Origin: Kaistia sp. 32K
GTDB taxonomy: Bacteria > Pseudomonadota > Alphaproteobacteria > Rhizobiales > Kaistiaceae
DNA: 64,000 bases
Direction of reading: 5' to 3'
NCBI RefSeq assembly: GCF_016629525.1
Contig: NZ_AP024269.1
Location: 1,860,001 to 1,924,000, forward strand
The notes under the pieces are model-generated. The model did not search any database. It had not been told where the DNA came from and saw nothing but the letters and a program-made list of their open reading frames with translations. This document shows, piece by piece, positions 27,701 through 34,846 of this stretch. Position 1 is the stretch's first letter. Each line of letters opens with the position of its first letter. Both the position numbers and the translations under genes were made by a program.

Positions 27701-28239
27701 AGCGTGCCGAGCAGGATGGCGACGAAGGTCGAGCCCTCGAACAGCGCATTGGCGGCGACGAGGCGGTCGCGGCTGACGAGCTGCGGCAGGATCGAATATT
27801 TGGCCGGGCCGAAGATGGTCGACTGCACGGCGTAGAAGAACATGCCGAGCAGCGCCAGCGGCGCCGAATGGATCATGATGGCGTAGGCGGAAAGCAGGGC
27901 GAGGCCGACCTCGGCAAGTCGCGTCCAGCGCACCACCAGCTTCTTGTCGACCGTGTCGGAGAGCCGGCCCGAGACGCCCGAGAACAGGAAGAAGGGCAGC
28001 ATGAACACCGCGCCGCCCAGCGTCACCGCCACCTGCGGCGACAGGCCGAACAGCTCGGCGCCGCCATAGGCCACCATGAAGCCGAAGGCGCTCTTCAGCG
28101 CGTTGTCGGCGAAGGCGCCGAACCACTGCACGATGAAGAGAGGCAGGAAGCCGGGCGTCTTCAGCAGCGGCGGCGAGCCGACGCGAGACGCGGAAAGGGG
28201 CGGGGCGTCCGCCGGCGGGGTCTGGGTGGAGGCATCCAT
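24709..28239 (-). CDS. MFS transporter / PlsC acyltransferase / acyl-ACP synthetase fusion (LplT-Aas type)
   Basis: 1,176 residues from the ATG at 28239 (MDASTQTPPADAPP); a TTG at 28275 would add twelve codons. Three modules are seen. Residues about 25-430 are a 12-helix MFS unit like the lysophospholipid flippase LplT. Residues about 445-640 are a PlsC acyltransferase with NHTSFIDAVL (HX4D-like) and FPEGRITVTG. Residues about 670 to the end are an AMP-forming acyl-ACP synthetase with LFTSGSEGTPKGVSLSH and EGYGTTETAPV. Together they would bring lysophospholipid inward, activate a fatty acid on ACP and re-acylate at the inner membrane. The C-terminal residues (VPHPNPLPQAGEG) are encoded by the palindromic repeat, a late addition. 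The gene is divergent from a TetR gene and shares its operators. Confidence 0.9.
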   Translation of the reverse strand: MDASTQTPPADAPPLSASRVGSPPLLKTPGFLPLFIVQWFGAFADNALKSAFGFMVAYGGAELFGLSPQVAVTLGGAVFMLPFFLFSGVSGRLSDTVDKKLVVRWTRLAEVGLALLSAYAIMIHSAPLALLGMFFYAVQSTIFGPAKYSILPQLVSRDRLVAANALFEGSTFVAILLGTLFGGLTVGLGGKWIAIVGLVSVALVGAIAAFFVPSAPPAPGAGRFQFSLFGSSRDAFAAIRRKRTLFLAVSGISWFWMIGLIVMSVFPDFAKSTLKVDEIVANLLVAAFVVGIALGSAATSKLLAGRISARHTPIGALVMAAFMVDLSHAATALGAVGAGGALDFGAFITSWAGIRVLVDLVGVAFGGGLFTVPLYALLQSRADERERSAAIAGNNIMNSALMVIGTGLAAGLLAAGVTTLQLLFWLGLANVVAAVICLKFVPDELIKAIGHRLMQILFRARVKGLEHYGEGDDAAVVVVNHTSFIDAVLIGCMLPGKPVFAINKYIATRWWVKPAFLFFDLVPVDPTSPFTVRKMVKLVKEGRRLVIFPEGRITVTGALMKVYDGPAMIAALSDVPIIPVRIDGAQYTIFSRLKGKVRQRLFPEISMTVLPPRRIELTPGLVGRKRRHEAGHHLQAIMTEMVYETSPAAETLFDGLIRARHINGKRPLIEDVTRNPVGYTAILRGAFALGKSFAAMSAPGERVGVLLPNTTAAVVTFFALQVTGRIPAMLNFSAGPASVDAACRAAEVNLVLTSRQFIEKGRLQPLIDTLGERARIVYLEDLRGEIGLSRKLFAMAGGVAPRFLSRVAFQRPTDPEAEAVVLFTSGSEGTPKGVSLSHHAIQANRQQIASVVDFSGEDVVLNALPLFHAFGLTAGCLLPLFSGVRQMLYPSPLHYRIVPEMAYDVNATIMFGTDTFLAGYARMAHPYDFYSIRYVFAGAERVKPETRRVWAEKFGIRLLEGYGTTETAPVIAINTPMANRPGSVGRALPGIETKLEPVAGIEEGGKLLVRGANVMRGYYRAEAPGQLEPPVDGWYDTGDIVTIDDGFITISGRAKRFAKLGGEMVSLASIEALASEFWPHHATAAAAVPHERKGEEIVLVTERPDADLAEFQRFVRSRGLSEIMLPRALVFVERLPLLGSGKVDNTAVAELALRSKVPHPNPLPQAGEGVAAEASG

Positions 28240-28285
28240 GGCGTCAAACCTCAGCCTGTTCGCGGCATCTCGCAAGCCGCTTTAA

Positions 28286-28330
28286 TTGAACGATGTTCAA
28301 TTGAATAGCAGTGTTTTGAACGATGTTCAA
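28286..28330. promoter_or_regulatory. Twin TetR-type operators TTGAACGATGTTCAA
   Basis: Two identical 15-base palindromes (TTGAAC-GAT-GTTCAA) at 28286-28300 and 28316-28330, starting exactly 30 bases apart, about three helical turns. They lie in the divergent region between the fusion gene and the TetR gene and overlap both predicted -35 elements. Confidence 0.8.
28302..28330 (-). promoter_or_regulatory. Promoter of the LplT-Aas fusion gene
   Basis: Minus strand: TTGAAC (28330-28325), a 17-base spacer and TATTCA (28307-28302). The -35 lies inside the second operator palindrome. Confidence 0.5.
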
Positions 28331-28343
28331 TATGTGCTATCGA
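28316..28343 (+). promoter_or_regulatory. Promoter of the TetR gene
   Basis: TTGAAC (28316-28321), a 16-base spacer and TATCGA (28338-28343). The -35 is part of the second operator, predicting autoregulation. Confidence 0.4.
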
Positions 28344-28389
28344 GGGGACAGTGACGACGATCTCTCCTGACGGGAAGGGCAGCGAATTC

Positions 28390-28974
28390 ATGGCACGGCG
28401 CAGCGACCACGCTCCGGACGAGCTCAAGCGCCTGGCGCTCGACGCGGCGCGGGCCATCGCGGCGGAGGAGGGGCTGCGCGGCCTGACGGTGCGCCGTGTC
28501 GCCGAGCGGATCGGCTACGCCCCCGGCACGATCTACAATCTCTTCGCCAATCTCGACGACCTGATCGTGCAGCTGAACGGCATGACGCTCGACGCGCTGG
28601 CGGTCGAGCTCGGCGCGGCCGCCGACGCGGCCCCGCGCGAGCGTCCGAAGCGGCTGGTGGAGGCCTATTTCGATTTCGTCGAAAGCCGGCCGCGCCTCTG
28701 GAGCATGCTGTTCGAGCATCGGCTGCCGGAAGGCGCGGAGCTGCCGGACTGGTACCGGCCGAAGTTGGCGGCCCTGATCTCTCTGGTCGCCGAGGCGCTC
28801 GGGCCGCTGATGCCGGAGAGGACGGCGGAGGCGCGACAGGACGCGACGGTCACCATGTGGGCCGGCCTGCACGGCATCTCGACGCTGGCGGTATCCGCCA
28901 AGCTGACGCTCGTCGCCGAGACGGAGCCGCGCCGGCTCGGCCATCTGCTCGTCGACCGGATGCTCGGCGGCTGA
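28390..28974 (+). CDS. TetR/AcrR family transcriptional regulator
   Basis: 194 residues from the ATG at 28390, preceded by GGAAGGG; a GTG at 28351 would add 13 residues. The N-terminal helix-turn-helix runs from LKRLALDAARAIAAEEGLRGLTVRRVAERIGYAPGTIYNLF, residues about 10-50, followed by a ligand/dimer domain with a WHG-like segment (TVTMWAGLHGISTLAVSAKL). Its gene is divergent from the LplT-Aas fusion across twin palindromes, so it probably represses both. A fatty acid, acyl-CoA or lysolipid is a reasonable guess for the ligand but is not shown. It is convergent with the kinase gene that follows, 6 bases away. Confidence 0.9.
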   Translation: MARRSDHAPDELKRLALDAARAIAAEEGLRGLTVRRVAERIGYAPGTIYNLFANLDDLIVQLNGMTLDALAVELGAAADAAPRERPKRLVEAYFDFVESRPRLWSMLFEHRLPEGAELPDWYRPKLAALISLVAEALGPLMPERTAEARQDATVTMWAGLHGISTLAVSAKLTLVAETEPRRLGHLLVDRMLGG

Positions 28975-28980
28975 GCCGGC

Positions 28981-29988
28981 TCAGGCTTCGGCAGTCGCCG
29001 GTTCGCGGACGATACCCAAAGCGGCGTCGAAGGCCGCGGCGATCGAATGCGGGTCGCTGCCCGCGTCGAGCTGGAACACAGGCGTGGTCGAGACCAGCTT
29101 GGTCAGCAGCCGGAACAGCGCCTGCTGCGGGCGCGGAACGCCGTCGGAAAGGATGCCGATATTGTCGGTCAGGATCACCGACAGCGCATCCGCCTTGCTG
29201 ATTGGCCTGACCCGGGCCGGGCCTTCCGAACGGGGGCCGACCACCACGATCGCCGCCGTCCGGTAGCTCTTTCTCGGATCGGGCAGCGGCATCATCGCCG
29301 CGAGCGCCTCGCGCGTTAGCCCCGCCTCGTCCTCGTCGCCGCTAAACGCGCCGAGATGCGGCAGGAGCTCGGGGAACATCGCGGCGGTTCGGCGCTGAAC
29401 CTTCAGCGCGCGCGGCAGGCCCCAGGCGAGGATGTCGCTACCCTCCTGGCGCAGGACCACGACATCGTCGCCGAGATGCGCGTAGCCGGAGAGCGCCAGC
29501 GCCAGCGAGGTCGTCGTCTTGCCAAAGCCGCTCGGCGCGAACAGCAGCACGAGTTCGTCCCGGCCCGGCGGCATCAGCGAGCCGGCATGGATGGTCAGCA
29601 GGCCATGGTCGCGGATGATGGTGTCGAGCAGGATCACCGGCGCCATCGAATAGAAGGGGTTCTCGGCGCTGGCGAGGACCTCGACGCGCGTCACCGGCTC
29701 CCCGCTTTTCTCAAGGATCGCCACCTGGCCAGGAATGCGGAGCTGTTGCTCGTCGCCGTCGCGGCTGAACTCCGCATAGGTGCCGTCGATCAGATCGCCG
29801 CCCCAGATGACCGTGCCGCGCGTGGCGATGTCGTCGCCCTCGACGGTGGTGAGGATGACCTCATGCTGGACGGGGCCGTCCTCCGCCTCGAACAGCTTGA
29901 GTTGCGGCAGGGCCTGGTCGCCGCGCGCATCGGGATCGGCGACGAGGCTGAAGGCGAGGCCGGGGATCTCATAGCGTTTCCGAAGCAT
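28981..29988 (-). CDS. HPr-kinase-like protein of a RiPP (lasso-peptide-type) locus
   Basis: 335 residues from the ATG at 29988, which overlaps the stop of the preceding gene (ATGA). The N-terminal 110 residues are of unknown fold. Then comes an HPr kinase-like P-loop domain: LLTIHAGSLMP (residues 130-140), Walker A APSGFGKTTTSLALALS (151-167) and GDDVVVLRQE (173-182). In lasso-peptide clusters such kinases phosphorylate a Ser near the precursor C-terminus (paeninodin type). The true HPr kinase gene of alphaproteobacteria sits with two-component and PTS genes, which are absent here. Third gene of a PqqD-like / B2-like / kinase operon. The substrate is inferred only. Confidence 0.8.
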   Translation of the reverse strand: MLRKRYEIPGLAFSLVADPDARGDQALPQLKLFEAEDGPVQHEVILTTVEGDDIATRGTVIWGGDLIDGTYAEFSRDGDEQQLRIPGQVAILEKSGEPVTRVEVLASAENPFYSMAPVILLDTIIRDHGLLTIHAGSLMPPGRDELVLLFAPSGFGKTTTSLALALSGYAHLGDDVVVLRQEGSDILAWGLPRALKVQRRTAAMFPELLPHLGAFSGDEDEAGLTREALAAMMPLPDPRKSYRTAAIVVVGPRSEGPARVRPISKADALSVILTDNIGILSDGVPRPQQALFRLLTKLVSTTPVFQLDAGSDPHSIAAAFDAALGIVREPATAEA

Positions 29989-30416
29989 CAGGCGGGTCCG
30001 GCGCGGTTCTGTTCGGTGAAGATCGTCACCATGGTGGGCTCGGGCGGGTTCAGGATGGGCATGCCGACCGCCGACACCCAGCAATGGGCGGAGAGCTTCG
30101 CCTTGCCGATGCTGGTGCGGTCAACGCCGAAATGGATGGTGGCCGGGATACCGGCGAGCGTCAGGAAACGGTAGGCGAGAATGCCCTCGCGCAGGCACCG
30201 CCGGTCGCGCATCAGCCAAGGGCGGCGGCCCGCCTTCTTGGCGCGCGTGCCGATATAGGCCGATCGCAGCCCCGCATAGCGCCGGCTGGCGCCCGCGTGG
30301 GCGATCCGCAGGATATCGGAGAAATCGCGCGACTTGCGGCAGCGAAACGGCAGGGTCTTGGCCCAGAACCACATCTCGGCCCGGAATTTCGCACGCAGGA
30401 GCAGGTTCGGCGTCAC
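29988..30416 (-). CDS. Lasso peptide biosynthesis B2-like protein (McjB C-terminal, transglutaminase fold)
   Basis: 142 residues, start GTG at 30416 overlapping the upstream stop (GTGA). The whole protein is the leader-peptidase part of McjB. It has an N-terminal basic/hydrophobic helix (FRAEMWFWAKTLPF), the catalytic Cys74 in RDRRCLREGILAYRFL and His111 in SAHCWVSAVG. In McjB the third residue is an Asp 12 positions after the His; here that position is Asn123 (GMPILNPPEP), so activity may be altered. The family removes the leader from a RiPP precursor. It is coupled to the PqqD-like gene before it and the kinase after it. No B1/B2 fusion is present, as usual in alphaproteobacteria. Confidence 0.85.
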   Translation of the reverse strand: MTPNLLLRAKFRAEMWFWAKTLPFRCRKSRDFSDILRIAHAGASRRYAGLRSAYIGTRAKKAGRRPWLMRDRRCLREGILAYRFLTLAGIPATIHFGVDRTSIGKAKLSAHCWVSAVGMPILNPPEPTMVTIFTEQNRAGPA

Positions 30417-30703
30417 GGGTTGCGTACGATCAGGCCTTCGCTGGCCAGCTGGTCGGCGAGCACGGCCATGTCGTCGCGCAGCACGGCGGCCTCGACCTCG
30501 AATACCTTCTCGAGTTCGACGAGGATGCCGGCGAAGTCCCGTTCGCCATCGACCGCGGCAAGGAAGGCCGCCGTCGTGTCGTTGCAGGTGAAGAGCTGGC
30601 CCGAGGTGATGTCGAGAAGCACGCCGCCTTCGCCATCGCCGAGCGGCTGGAAGCTGGTGTTCTCGTGCAGGGCAAAAACGGTCCCCGGCTCCAGGCTCGA
30701 CAT
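30413..30703 (-). CDS. PqqD-family RiPP recognition element (lasso B1-like)
   Basis: 96 residues from the ATG at 30703 (MSSLEPGTVFALHEN), preceded by GGGGGA; a TTG at 30754 would add 17 residues. The winged-helix PqqD fold shows as three strands (TVFALHE, FQPLGDGEGGVLLDITSGQLFTCNDTTAAFL) and helices (DFAGILVELEKVFEVEAAVLRDDMAVLADQLASEGL). Such RRE proteins bind the leader peptide and deliver it to the protease and tailoring enzymes. First gene of the minus-strand operon, with a long divergent gap upstream where a precursor gene would be expected. Confidence 0.85.
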   Translation of the reverse strand: MSSLEPGTVFALHENTSFQPLGDGEGGVLLDITSGQLFTCNDTTAAFLAAVDGERDFAGILVELEKVFEVEAAVLRDDMAVLADQLASEGLIVRNP

Positions 30704-30877
30704 GCTGAATCCCCCAGTGGTGTGGTTGCCTTCGATAGCGGAACGCCGCGTCAAGGAAAAGGGGGCGGCGGTCGGGTCGAAGCTCGGCGTTTTCGTCGAG
30801 GCTAGGGGCCGCGGCTGCTGCTAAGGCATTGACCGTGAAGCGTCATTCGGTCGGATTTCGCAGGCAAATTGCAATGA
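30704..30877. other. First part of the divergent intergenic region of the RiPP-like locus
   Basis: Together with 30878-31131 this is a 428-base gap between the pqqD-like and nucleotidyltransferase genes. This part holds the ribosome-binding site for the pqqD-like gene and an AT-rich patch (30861-30912) likely to contain promoters. No convincing small gene is seen on the minus strand. Confidence 0.4.
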
Positions 30878-31216
30878 ATGCTTATTGATTTGAGAGCTGA
30901 TTATGCGAAGATTTACGAGCGGCCGGAACCACTGAAGCGCGAGCCCGCTGCCACGATGGTGGCGGCGTTCTCCAACCTGCCGGACGGATCACAATTTTCC
31001 TTATTCCGTGGGACCGTGCACGCGGTTCCGCATCCTGAATTCCATCTCCTGAGCGTCGCGACGGCATCCTTGATGTCGGTAAGCGGTGCGAGGCGCTGGT
31101 CGTCAGCGACCAACCGTAGACCGAGGATTTCATGTCTGTCAGCGAGACCGATGGCGCGAGCCTGGAAGCCACCGGAACGCCGCGCCGCCTGTCGCGCCCG
31201 GATGCCCGTCTGCTGA
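30878..31216 (+). CDS. Candidate RiPP precursor-like ORF (leader motif YERPEPLKRE), possibly degraded
   Basis: A 112-codon frame in the divergent gap of the RiPP-like locus. Residues 10-28 (AKIYERPEPLKREPAATMV) resemble the leader of alphaproteobacterial lasso-type precursors, where Y-x-K/R-P-x-L-x-K-R-E precedes a short Ala/Ser/Thr-rich tail. Beyond about residue 35 the frame looks poorly coded and runs 85 bases into the nucleotidyltransferase gene. So either the precursor is longer than usual, or its end was lost by a frameshift, or the likeness is accidental. The Shine-Dalgarno is weak (AGGCAA). No lasso core (Gly1 with Asp/Glu at 7-9 after a Thr at -2) is evident. Confidence 0.33.
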   Translation: MLIDLRADYAKIYERPEPLKREPAATMVAAFSNLPDGSQFSLFRGTVHAVPHPEFHLLSVATASLMSVSGARRWSSATNRRPRISCLSARPMARAWKPPERRAACRARMPVC

Positions 31217-32184
31217 TCGCGCTGGCCGATCCCGAATCGGAGTTCGCCCCGCCGCCGCTCTCCGCCGAGCGGGCGCAATTGCTGCTGTCCCAGGCCGAGC
31301 GGCACGGCGTGCTGCCCGCCGCGCTCCGGAAGCTGCGTCCGGCCCTGTCGACGCCGGAACTGACGCCGGTTCGCGATCACTTCTCGACGCGCTACCAGGG
31401 CGGCGTCGCCTTCAACATGCAGCTTGCAGCCTACGCCAAGCGGCTTCGGACGGCGCTGGCCGCGGCCGGCGCGCCGGCGCTCCTCATCAAGGGACAGGAC
31501 TTCGCCGAGAACATCTATCCCGATGCGCTGCTGCGCCCGACCAGCGACATCGACTTGATCGTGCCGCTCGAGCGGCTGGACGAGGTCGAGGCGGTCGCGG
31601 CGCAGGCGGGCTTCGCGCTCTACCCGGAGCAGCGCGACGACGAGCAGCAGGAGCGCAAGTGGATCCATGTCCGCCATCCGACGCTGATGCTGGAGATCCA
31701 GGGAAATCTGGTGCACGCGCCGGGACTTCGATCCGTGCTGTCGCTCGGCTTCGCGGAGCTCTGCCCGGATGGCGACGTCGCCGCCGCGGCCCGGCCCTCG
31801 ACGCGCCTCGCCATCGCCGGCGTGCATGCCGCGAGCTCGCACCATTTCGAGCTGCTGCGCCTCGTCGTCGACGTGCTCCAGGCCGCCCGGCGGCTCAAGG
31901 GGGCGCAGGAGGAGCAGGCGCTGCAGGATCTCGTCAATCGCTCCGGCATTCGCCTGGCGCTGGTCGCGGCCCTCGATCTCGCCGACAGGCTCTATGACGA
32001 CGCGTCCTGCCGCGCGATCGCCACGGCGCTTTCGCCCGTCCGGTTCCGGCGCGCCGCTCGCCTCCTGATCGACGAACGCGTCGTCATGGCGATGGAAACG
32101 GAGGAGCGGGCGCTGCAATCCTGGCGCCGCTCGCTGTTCCGCGAGCTCCTGAAGCGAGGCGCCAAGCGGCCTCGCTCGTCATGA
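31132..32184 (+). CDS. Nucleotidyltransferase family protein (NTP_transf_5 type) of the RiPP-like locus
   Basis: 350 residues, ATG after GAGGA. The middle carries the family signature LLIKGQDFAENIYPDALLRPTSDIDLIVP (about residues 118-146), with the D-x-D metal pair in SDIDLIV, followed by the helical part (RKWIHVRHPTLMLEIQGNLVH, VHAASSHHFELLRLVVDVLQ). In lasso-peptide clusters such enzymes can extend a phosphate placed on the precursor by the HPr-like kinase, and both partners are here. Elsewhere the family is found in polysaccharide loci. It is divergent from the pqqD-like operon and followed 60 bases later by a Crp/Fnr regulator. The substrate is inferred. Confidence 0.8.
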   Translation: MSVSETDGASLEATGTPRRLSRPDARLLIALADPESEFAPPPLSAERAQLLLSQAERHGVLPAALRKLRPALSTPELTPVRDHFSTRYQGGVAFNMQLAAYAKRLRTALAAAGAPALLIKGQDFAENIYPDALLRPTSDIDLIVPLERLDEVEAVAAQAGFALYPEQRDDEQQERKWIHVRHPTLMLEIQGNLVHAPGLRSVLSLGFAELCPDGDVAAAARPSTRLAIAGVHAASSHHFELLRLVVDVLQAARRLKGAQEEQALQDLVNRSGIRLALVAALDLADRLYDDASCRAIATALSPVRFRRAARLLIDERVVMAMETEERALQSWRRSLFRELLKRGAKRPRSS

Positions 32185-32244
32185 GACGATTTGAATGCTA
32201 TCGATTGAACTAGCCAACGGGCGCATCGTCGACGGAGGGCAGGG

Positions 32245-32922
32245 GTGCAGGTCGCTGAAATCGTATCCTGGCTCGGGCGAACGAGCTTTTTCAATGGTCT
32301 GGAGAAGGACGACATCACGCGCCTGGCGCAGATCGCCCGCGTCTCGACCGTCCCTGCCGACACGTTGCTGTTCTCGCAAGGCGATGAATCCGACGGCCTT
32401 TATTCGGTCGTCGAGGGTATCGTCCGCATCTTCCTGACCGCCGACGACAGCCGCGAGCTGACGATCCAGCTGTTCGAGGAAGGCGAGGTGATCGGCGAGA
32501 TCTCGCTGATCGACGGTTTGCCGCGCAGCGCCGGCGCCGCGACGCTGACCGAGGCGAGGCTGATCTTCCTGCCTCGCCAGCCGTTCCTCAATCTGCTGGA
32601 CAGTTCCAGCCAGCTGCAGCGGCAGATCATCTTGAGCCTCTGCGAGAGGCTGCGTCACACCAACGAGCAGGTCAATCGGGCCGTCTTTTCGGATCTGCGC
32701 CACCGGCTGCTGGTGCTGCTGCGCCAGCTCGCGCTCATCCATGGCCGGATCGAGCGGGACATCGCCGTCGTCGAGCTCGACATGACGCAGGGAACGCTGG
32801 CCCAGATGCTGGGCGCGAGCCGCGAGGCCGTGAACAAGCAGATCCGCGCCCTGATCAAGGAGGGGCGTCTCTCTGTCGAGGGCCATCGCATCGTCGTGCA
32901 CCGGTCCGCGCGCGAAGCCTGA
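32245..32922 (+). CDS. Crp/Fnr family transcriptional regulator
   Basis: 225 residues, start GTG after a GGAGGGCAGGGG site. The N-terminal cyclic-nucleotide-binding-like barrel (residues about 15-125: PADTLLFSQGDESDGLYSVVEG, GEVIGEISLIDGLPRSAGAATL) is joined by a long helix to a winged helix. The recognition part is MTQGTLAQMLGASREAVNKQI. There are no N-terminal Fnr cysteines, so it is not an oxygen-sensing Fnr. The phosphate-cassette region departs from E. coli Crp (GEISLIDGLPRSAGA), so cAMP binding is uncertain. It may regulate the neighbouring RiPP-like locus, but no target site was identified. Confidence 0.88.
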   Translation: MQVAEIVSWLGRTSFFNGLEKDDITRLAQIARVSTVPADTLLFSQGDESDGLYSVVEGIVRIFLTADDSRELTIQLFEEGEVIGEISLIDGLPRSAGAATLTEARLIFLPRQPFLNLLDSSSQLQRQIILSLCERLRHTNEQVNRAVFSDLRHRLLVLLRQLALIHGRIERDIAVVELDMTQGTLAQMLGASREAVNKQIRALIKEGRLSVEGHRIVVHRSAREA

Positions 32923-32934
32923 AAGCCGATTGAA

Positions 32935-32962
32935 CTCCGGCGCCGTCGGAACGGCGCCGGAG
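32935..32962. terminator. Hairpin between the convergent crp-like and pgi genes
   Basis: Twelve-base perfect arms (CTCCGGCGCCGT and ACGGCGCCGGAG) around CGGA. T-richness beyond it is limited, but the position suggests a bidirectional terminator. Confidence 0.55.
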
Positions 32963-32973
32963 GATTCTTGCGC

Positions 32974-34626
32974 TTACTTGAGCTGGGCTGCGGCCTTGAT
33001 CAGGCCGGCCGTCGAGGAATCGCGGCTGTCGGCCGAGACCTTGCCTTCGACCATCGGCAGCAATTGCACCGCGAGCTGCTTGCCGAGCTCGACGCCCCAC
33101 TGGTCATAGGAATCGATGCCCCAGATCGCGCCCTGCACGAAGACCTGATGCTCGTAGAGGGCGATCAGGCGGCCGAGCGTGTAGGGATCGAGCGTCTTGT
33201 AGAGGATCGTGTTCGACGGGCGGTTGCCCGGGAAGGTCTTGTGCGGCGCGAGCCGCTCGACTTCCGTCGGCACTTTGCCTTCGGCGGCGAGCTCGGCCCG
33301 AGCTTCGTCGGTGGTGCGACCGCGCATCAGCGCCTCTGTCTGCGCGAAGCAGTTGGCGAGGAGCAGCGCGTGGTGGACGCCGTCTTTCTCATGCGCGTTC
33401 GCGGCGATCAGGAAATCGCAGGGGATGACGTCGGTGCCCTGATGGATCAGCTGGTAGAAGGCGTGCTGGCCGTTGGTGCCGGGCTCGCCCCAGACGAGCG
33501 GGCCGGTCGCCAGCGTCACCGGCGCGCCCTCGAGGGTGACGCGCTTGCCGTTCGATTCCATGTCGAGCTGCTGGAGATAGGCTGCGAAGCGCTCCAGGCG
33601 CTGGTCGTAGGGCAGGACCGCCTTGGCCGGAAAGCCGAGCACGTTGCGGTTCCAGATGCCGATCAGCGCCAGAATGACCGGCAGGTTGCGGTCGAGCGGC
33701 GCGGTGCGGAAGTGCTGGTCCATGTCATGCGCGCCGGCCAGGAAGTCGCGGAAGTTCTTCGAGCCGATGGCGATCATCACCGGCAGGCCGATCGCCGACC
33801 AGACGGAGTAGCGGCCGCCGACCCAGTCCCAGAAGCCGAAGGCGCGTGCCGTGTCGATGCCGAAGGCGCTGACCTTGTCGAGCGCGGTCGACTGGGCGGC
33901 GAAATGCGCACCGACCGCTTCCTCGCCGAGCGCCTCGACGATCCAGCGGCGCGCGGTGGCGGCGTTGGTCATCGTCTCGATCGTCGTGAAGGTCTTCGAG
34001 GCGACGAGGAACAGGGTCGTGGCCGGGTCGAGCTTGGCCAGCGTGTCGTGGATATGCGCGCCGTCGACGTTGGAGACGAAATGCAGGCGCGGGCCGTCGT
34101 GATAGGGGCTGAGCGCCCGCGTCACCATGGCCGGGCCGAGATCCGAACCGCCGATCCCGATGTTGACGACGTCGGTGAAGCGGCCGCCGACGCCGGCGAT
34201 CGAGCCGTCGCGCACGCCTTCGGCGAAGGCCGTCATGGCGTCGAGCACGGAATGGACGTCCTCGACGACGTTCACGCCGTCGACCAGATAGGTCTCGCCG
34301 GCCTGGGCGCGCAGCGCCACATGCAGCACGGCGCGGTTCTCGGTGACGTTGATCTTCTCGCCGGCGAACATAGCGTCGCGACGCTCCTCGACGCCGGCGA
34401 CACGCGCCAGATCGAGCAGCCCGACGACGGCGGCGGCGTCGATCCGGTTCTTCGAATAGTCGAGCAGCAGATCGTCGACGGTGAGCGAAAGACGGCTGAA
34501 GCGCGCCGGATCACTCGCGAACATGTCGCGCATGGTCTGGGCTTCGACGCGGTCGCGGTGGCCGCGAAGGGTCGAGAATGCGCTGGTGATGGCAGCCGCC
34601 GTAGCGGCGGTTCGGGCGACGGTCAT
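32974..34626 (-). CDS. pgi: Glucose-6-phosphate isomerase
   Basis: 550 residues, the usual length. It interconverts glucose 6-phosphate and fructose 6-phosphate in the cytosol. Both family signatures are present: the phosphate-binding loop [19 protein letters not shown] near residue 140, and the C-terminal [18 protein letters not shown] near residue 505. The catalytic-base region includes [18 protein letters not shown]. The ATG at 34626 is in the right place for the N-terminal helix. It is divergent from a ROK-family regulator, which suggests sugar-responsive control. Confidence 0.97.
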   Translation of the reverse strand: MTVARTAATAAAITSAFSTLRGHRDRVEAQTMRDMFASDPARFSRLSLTVDDLLLDYSKNRIDAAAVVGLLDLARVAGVEERRDAMFAGEKINVTENRAVLHVALRAQAGETYLVDGVNVVEDVHSVLDAMTAFAEGVRDGSIAGVGGRFTDVVNIGIGGSDLGPAMVTRALSPYHDGPRLHFVSNVDGAHIHDTLAKLDPATTLFLVASKTFTTIETMTNAATARRWIVEALGEEAVGAHFAAQSTALDKVSAFGIDTARAFGFWDWVGGRYSVWSAIGLPVMIAIGSKNFRDFLAGAHDMDQHFRTAPLDRNLPVILALIGIWNRNVLGFPAKAVLPYDQRLERFAAYLQQLDMESNGKRVTLEGAPVTLATGPLVWGEPGTNGQHAFYQLIHQGTDVIPCDFLIAANAHEKDGVHHALLLANCFAQTEALMRGRTTDEARAELAAEGKVPTEVERLAPHKTFPGNRPSNTILYKTLDPYTLGRLIALYEHQVFVQGAIWGIDSYDQWGVELGKQLAVQLLPMVEGKVSADSRDSSTAGLIKAAAQLK

Positions 34627-34743
34627 AAGGGGGCGTCCTTCGAAGCGATGAGCCTACGGGGCCGTGACGGAATACGACGCCGCCGTCGTGCCGGCAAGAC
34701 CACGCTAGGGAAGCCCCGGCAAATAGGTCCGGACAGCCACGCG

Positions 34744-34760
34744 ATATTTTTCCCGAATAT
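34744..34760. promoter_or_regulatory. Possible ROK-regulator operator
   Basis: ATATT-N7-AATAT, an AT-rich palindrome, lies in the 220-base divergent gap between pgi and the ROK gene. ROK regulators of the NagC/XylR group bind AT-rich palindromes. Weak evidence. Confidence 0.25.
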
Positions 34761-34846
34761 GCTAGGTTTCGGAACTTGCGAAGGCCCGATGCATATTCCT
34801 TGGAAATCAATTATCGATACGTGATCGTGCGGCCTGGGAGAGAATC

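Noticed and set aside
28981..29988. Genuine HPr kinase/phosphorylase (HprK)
   Set aside because: The alphaproteobacterial hprK sits with ptsH, manX and two-component genes; here the context is PqqD/B2 and the protein has an extra N-terminal region.
30882..31172. Minus-strand ORF in the RiPP-locus gap as a precursor
   Set aside because: It has no leader-like motif, is Arg/Ser-rich, and overlaps the start of the nucleotidyltransferase gene.
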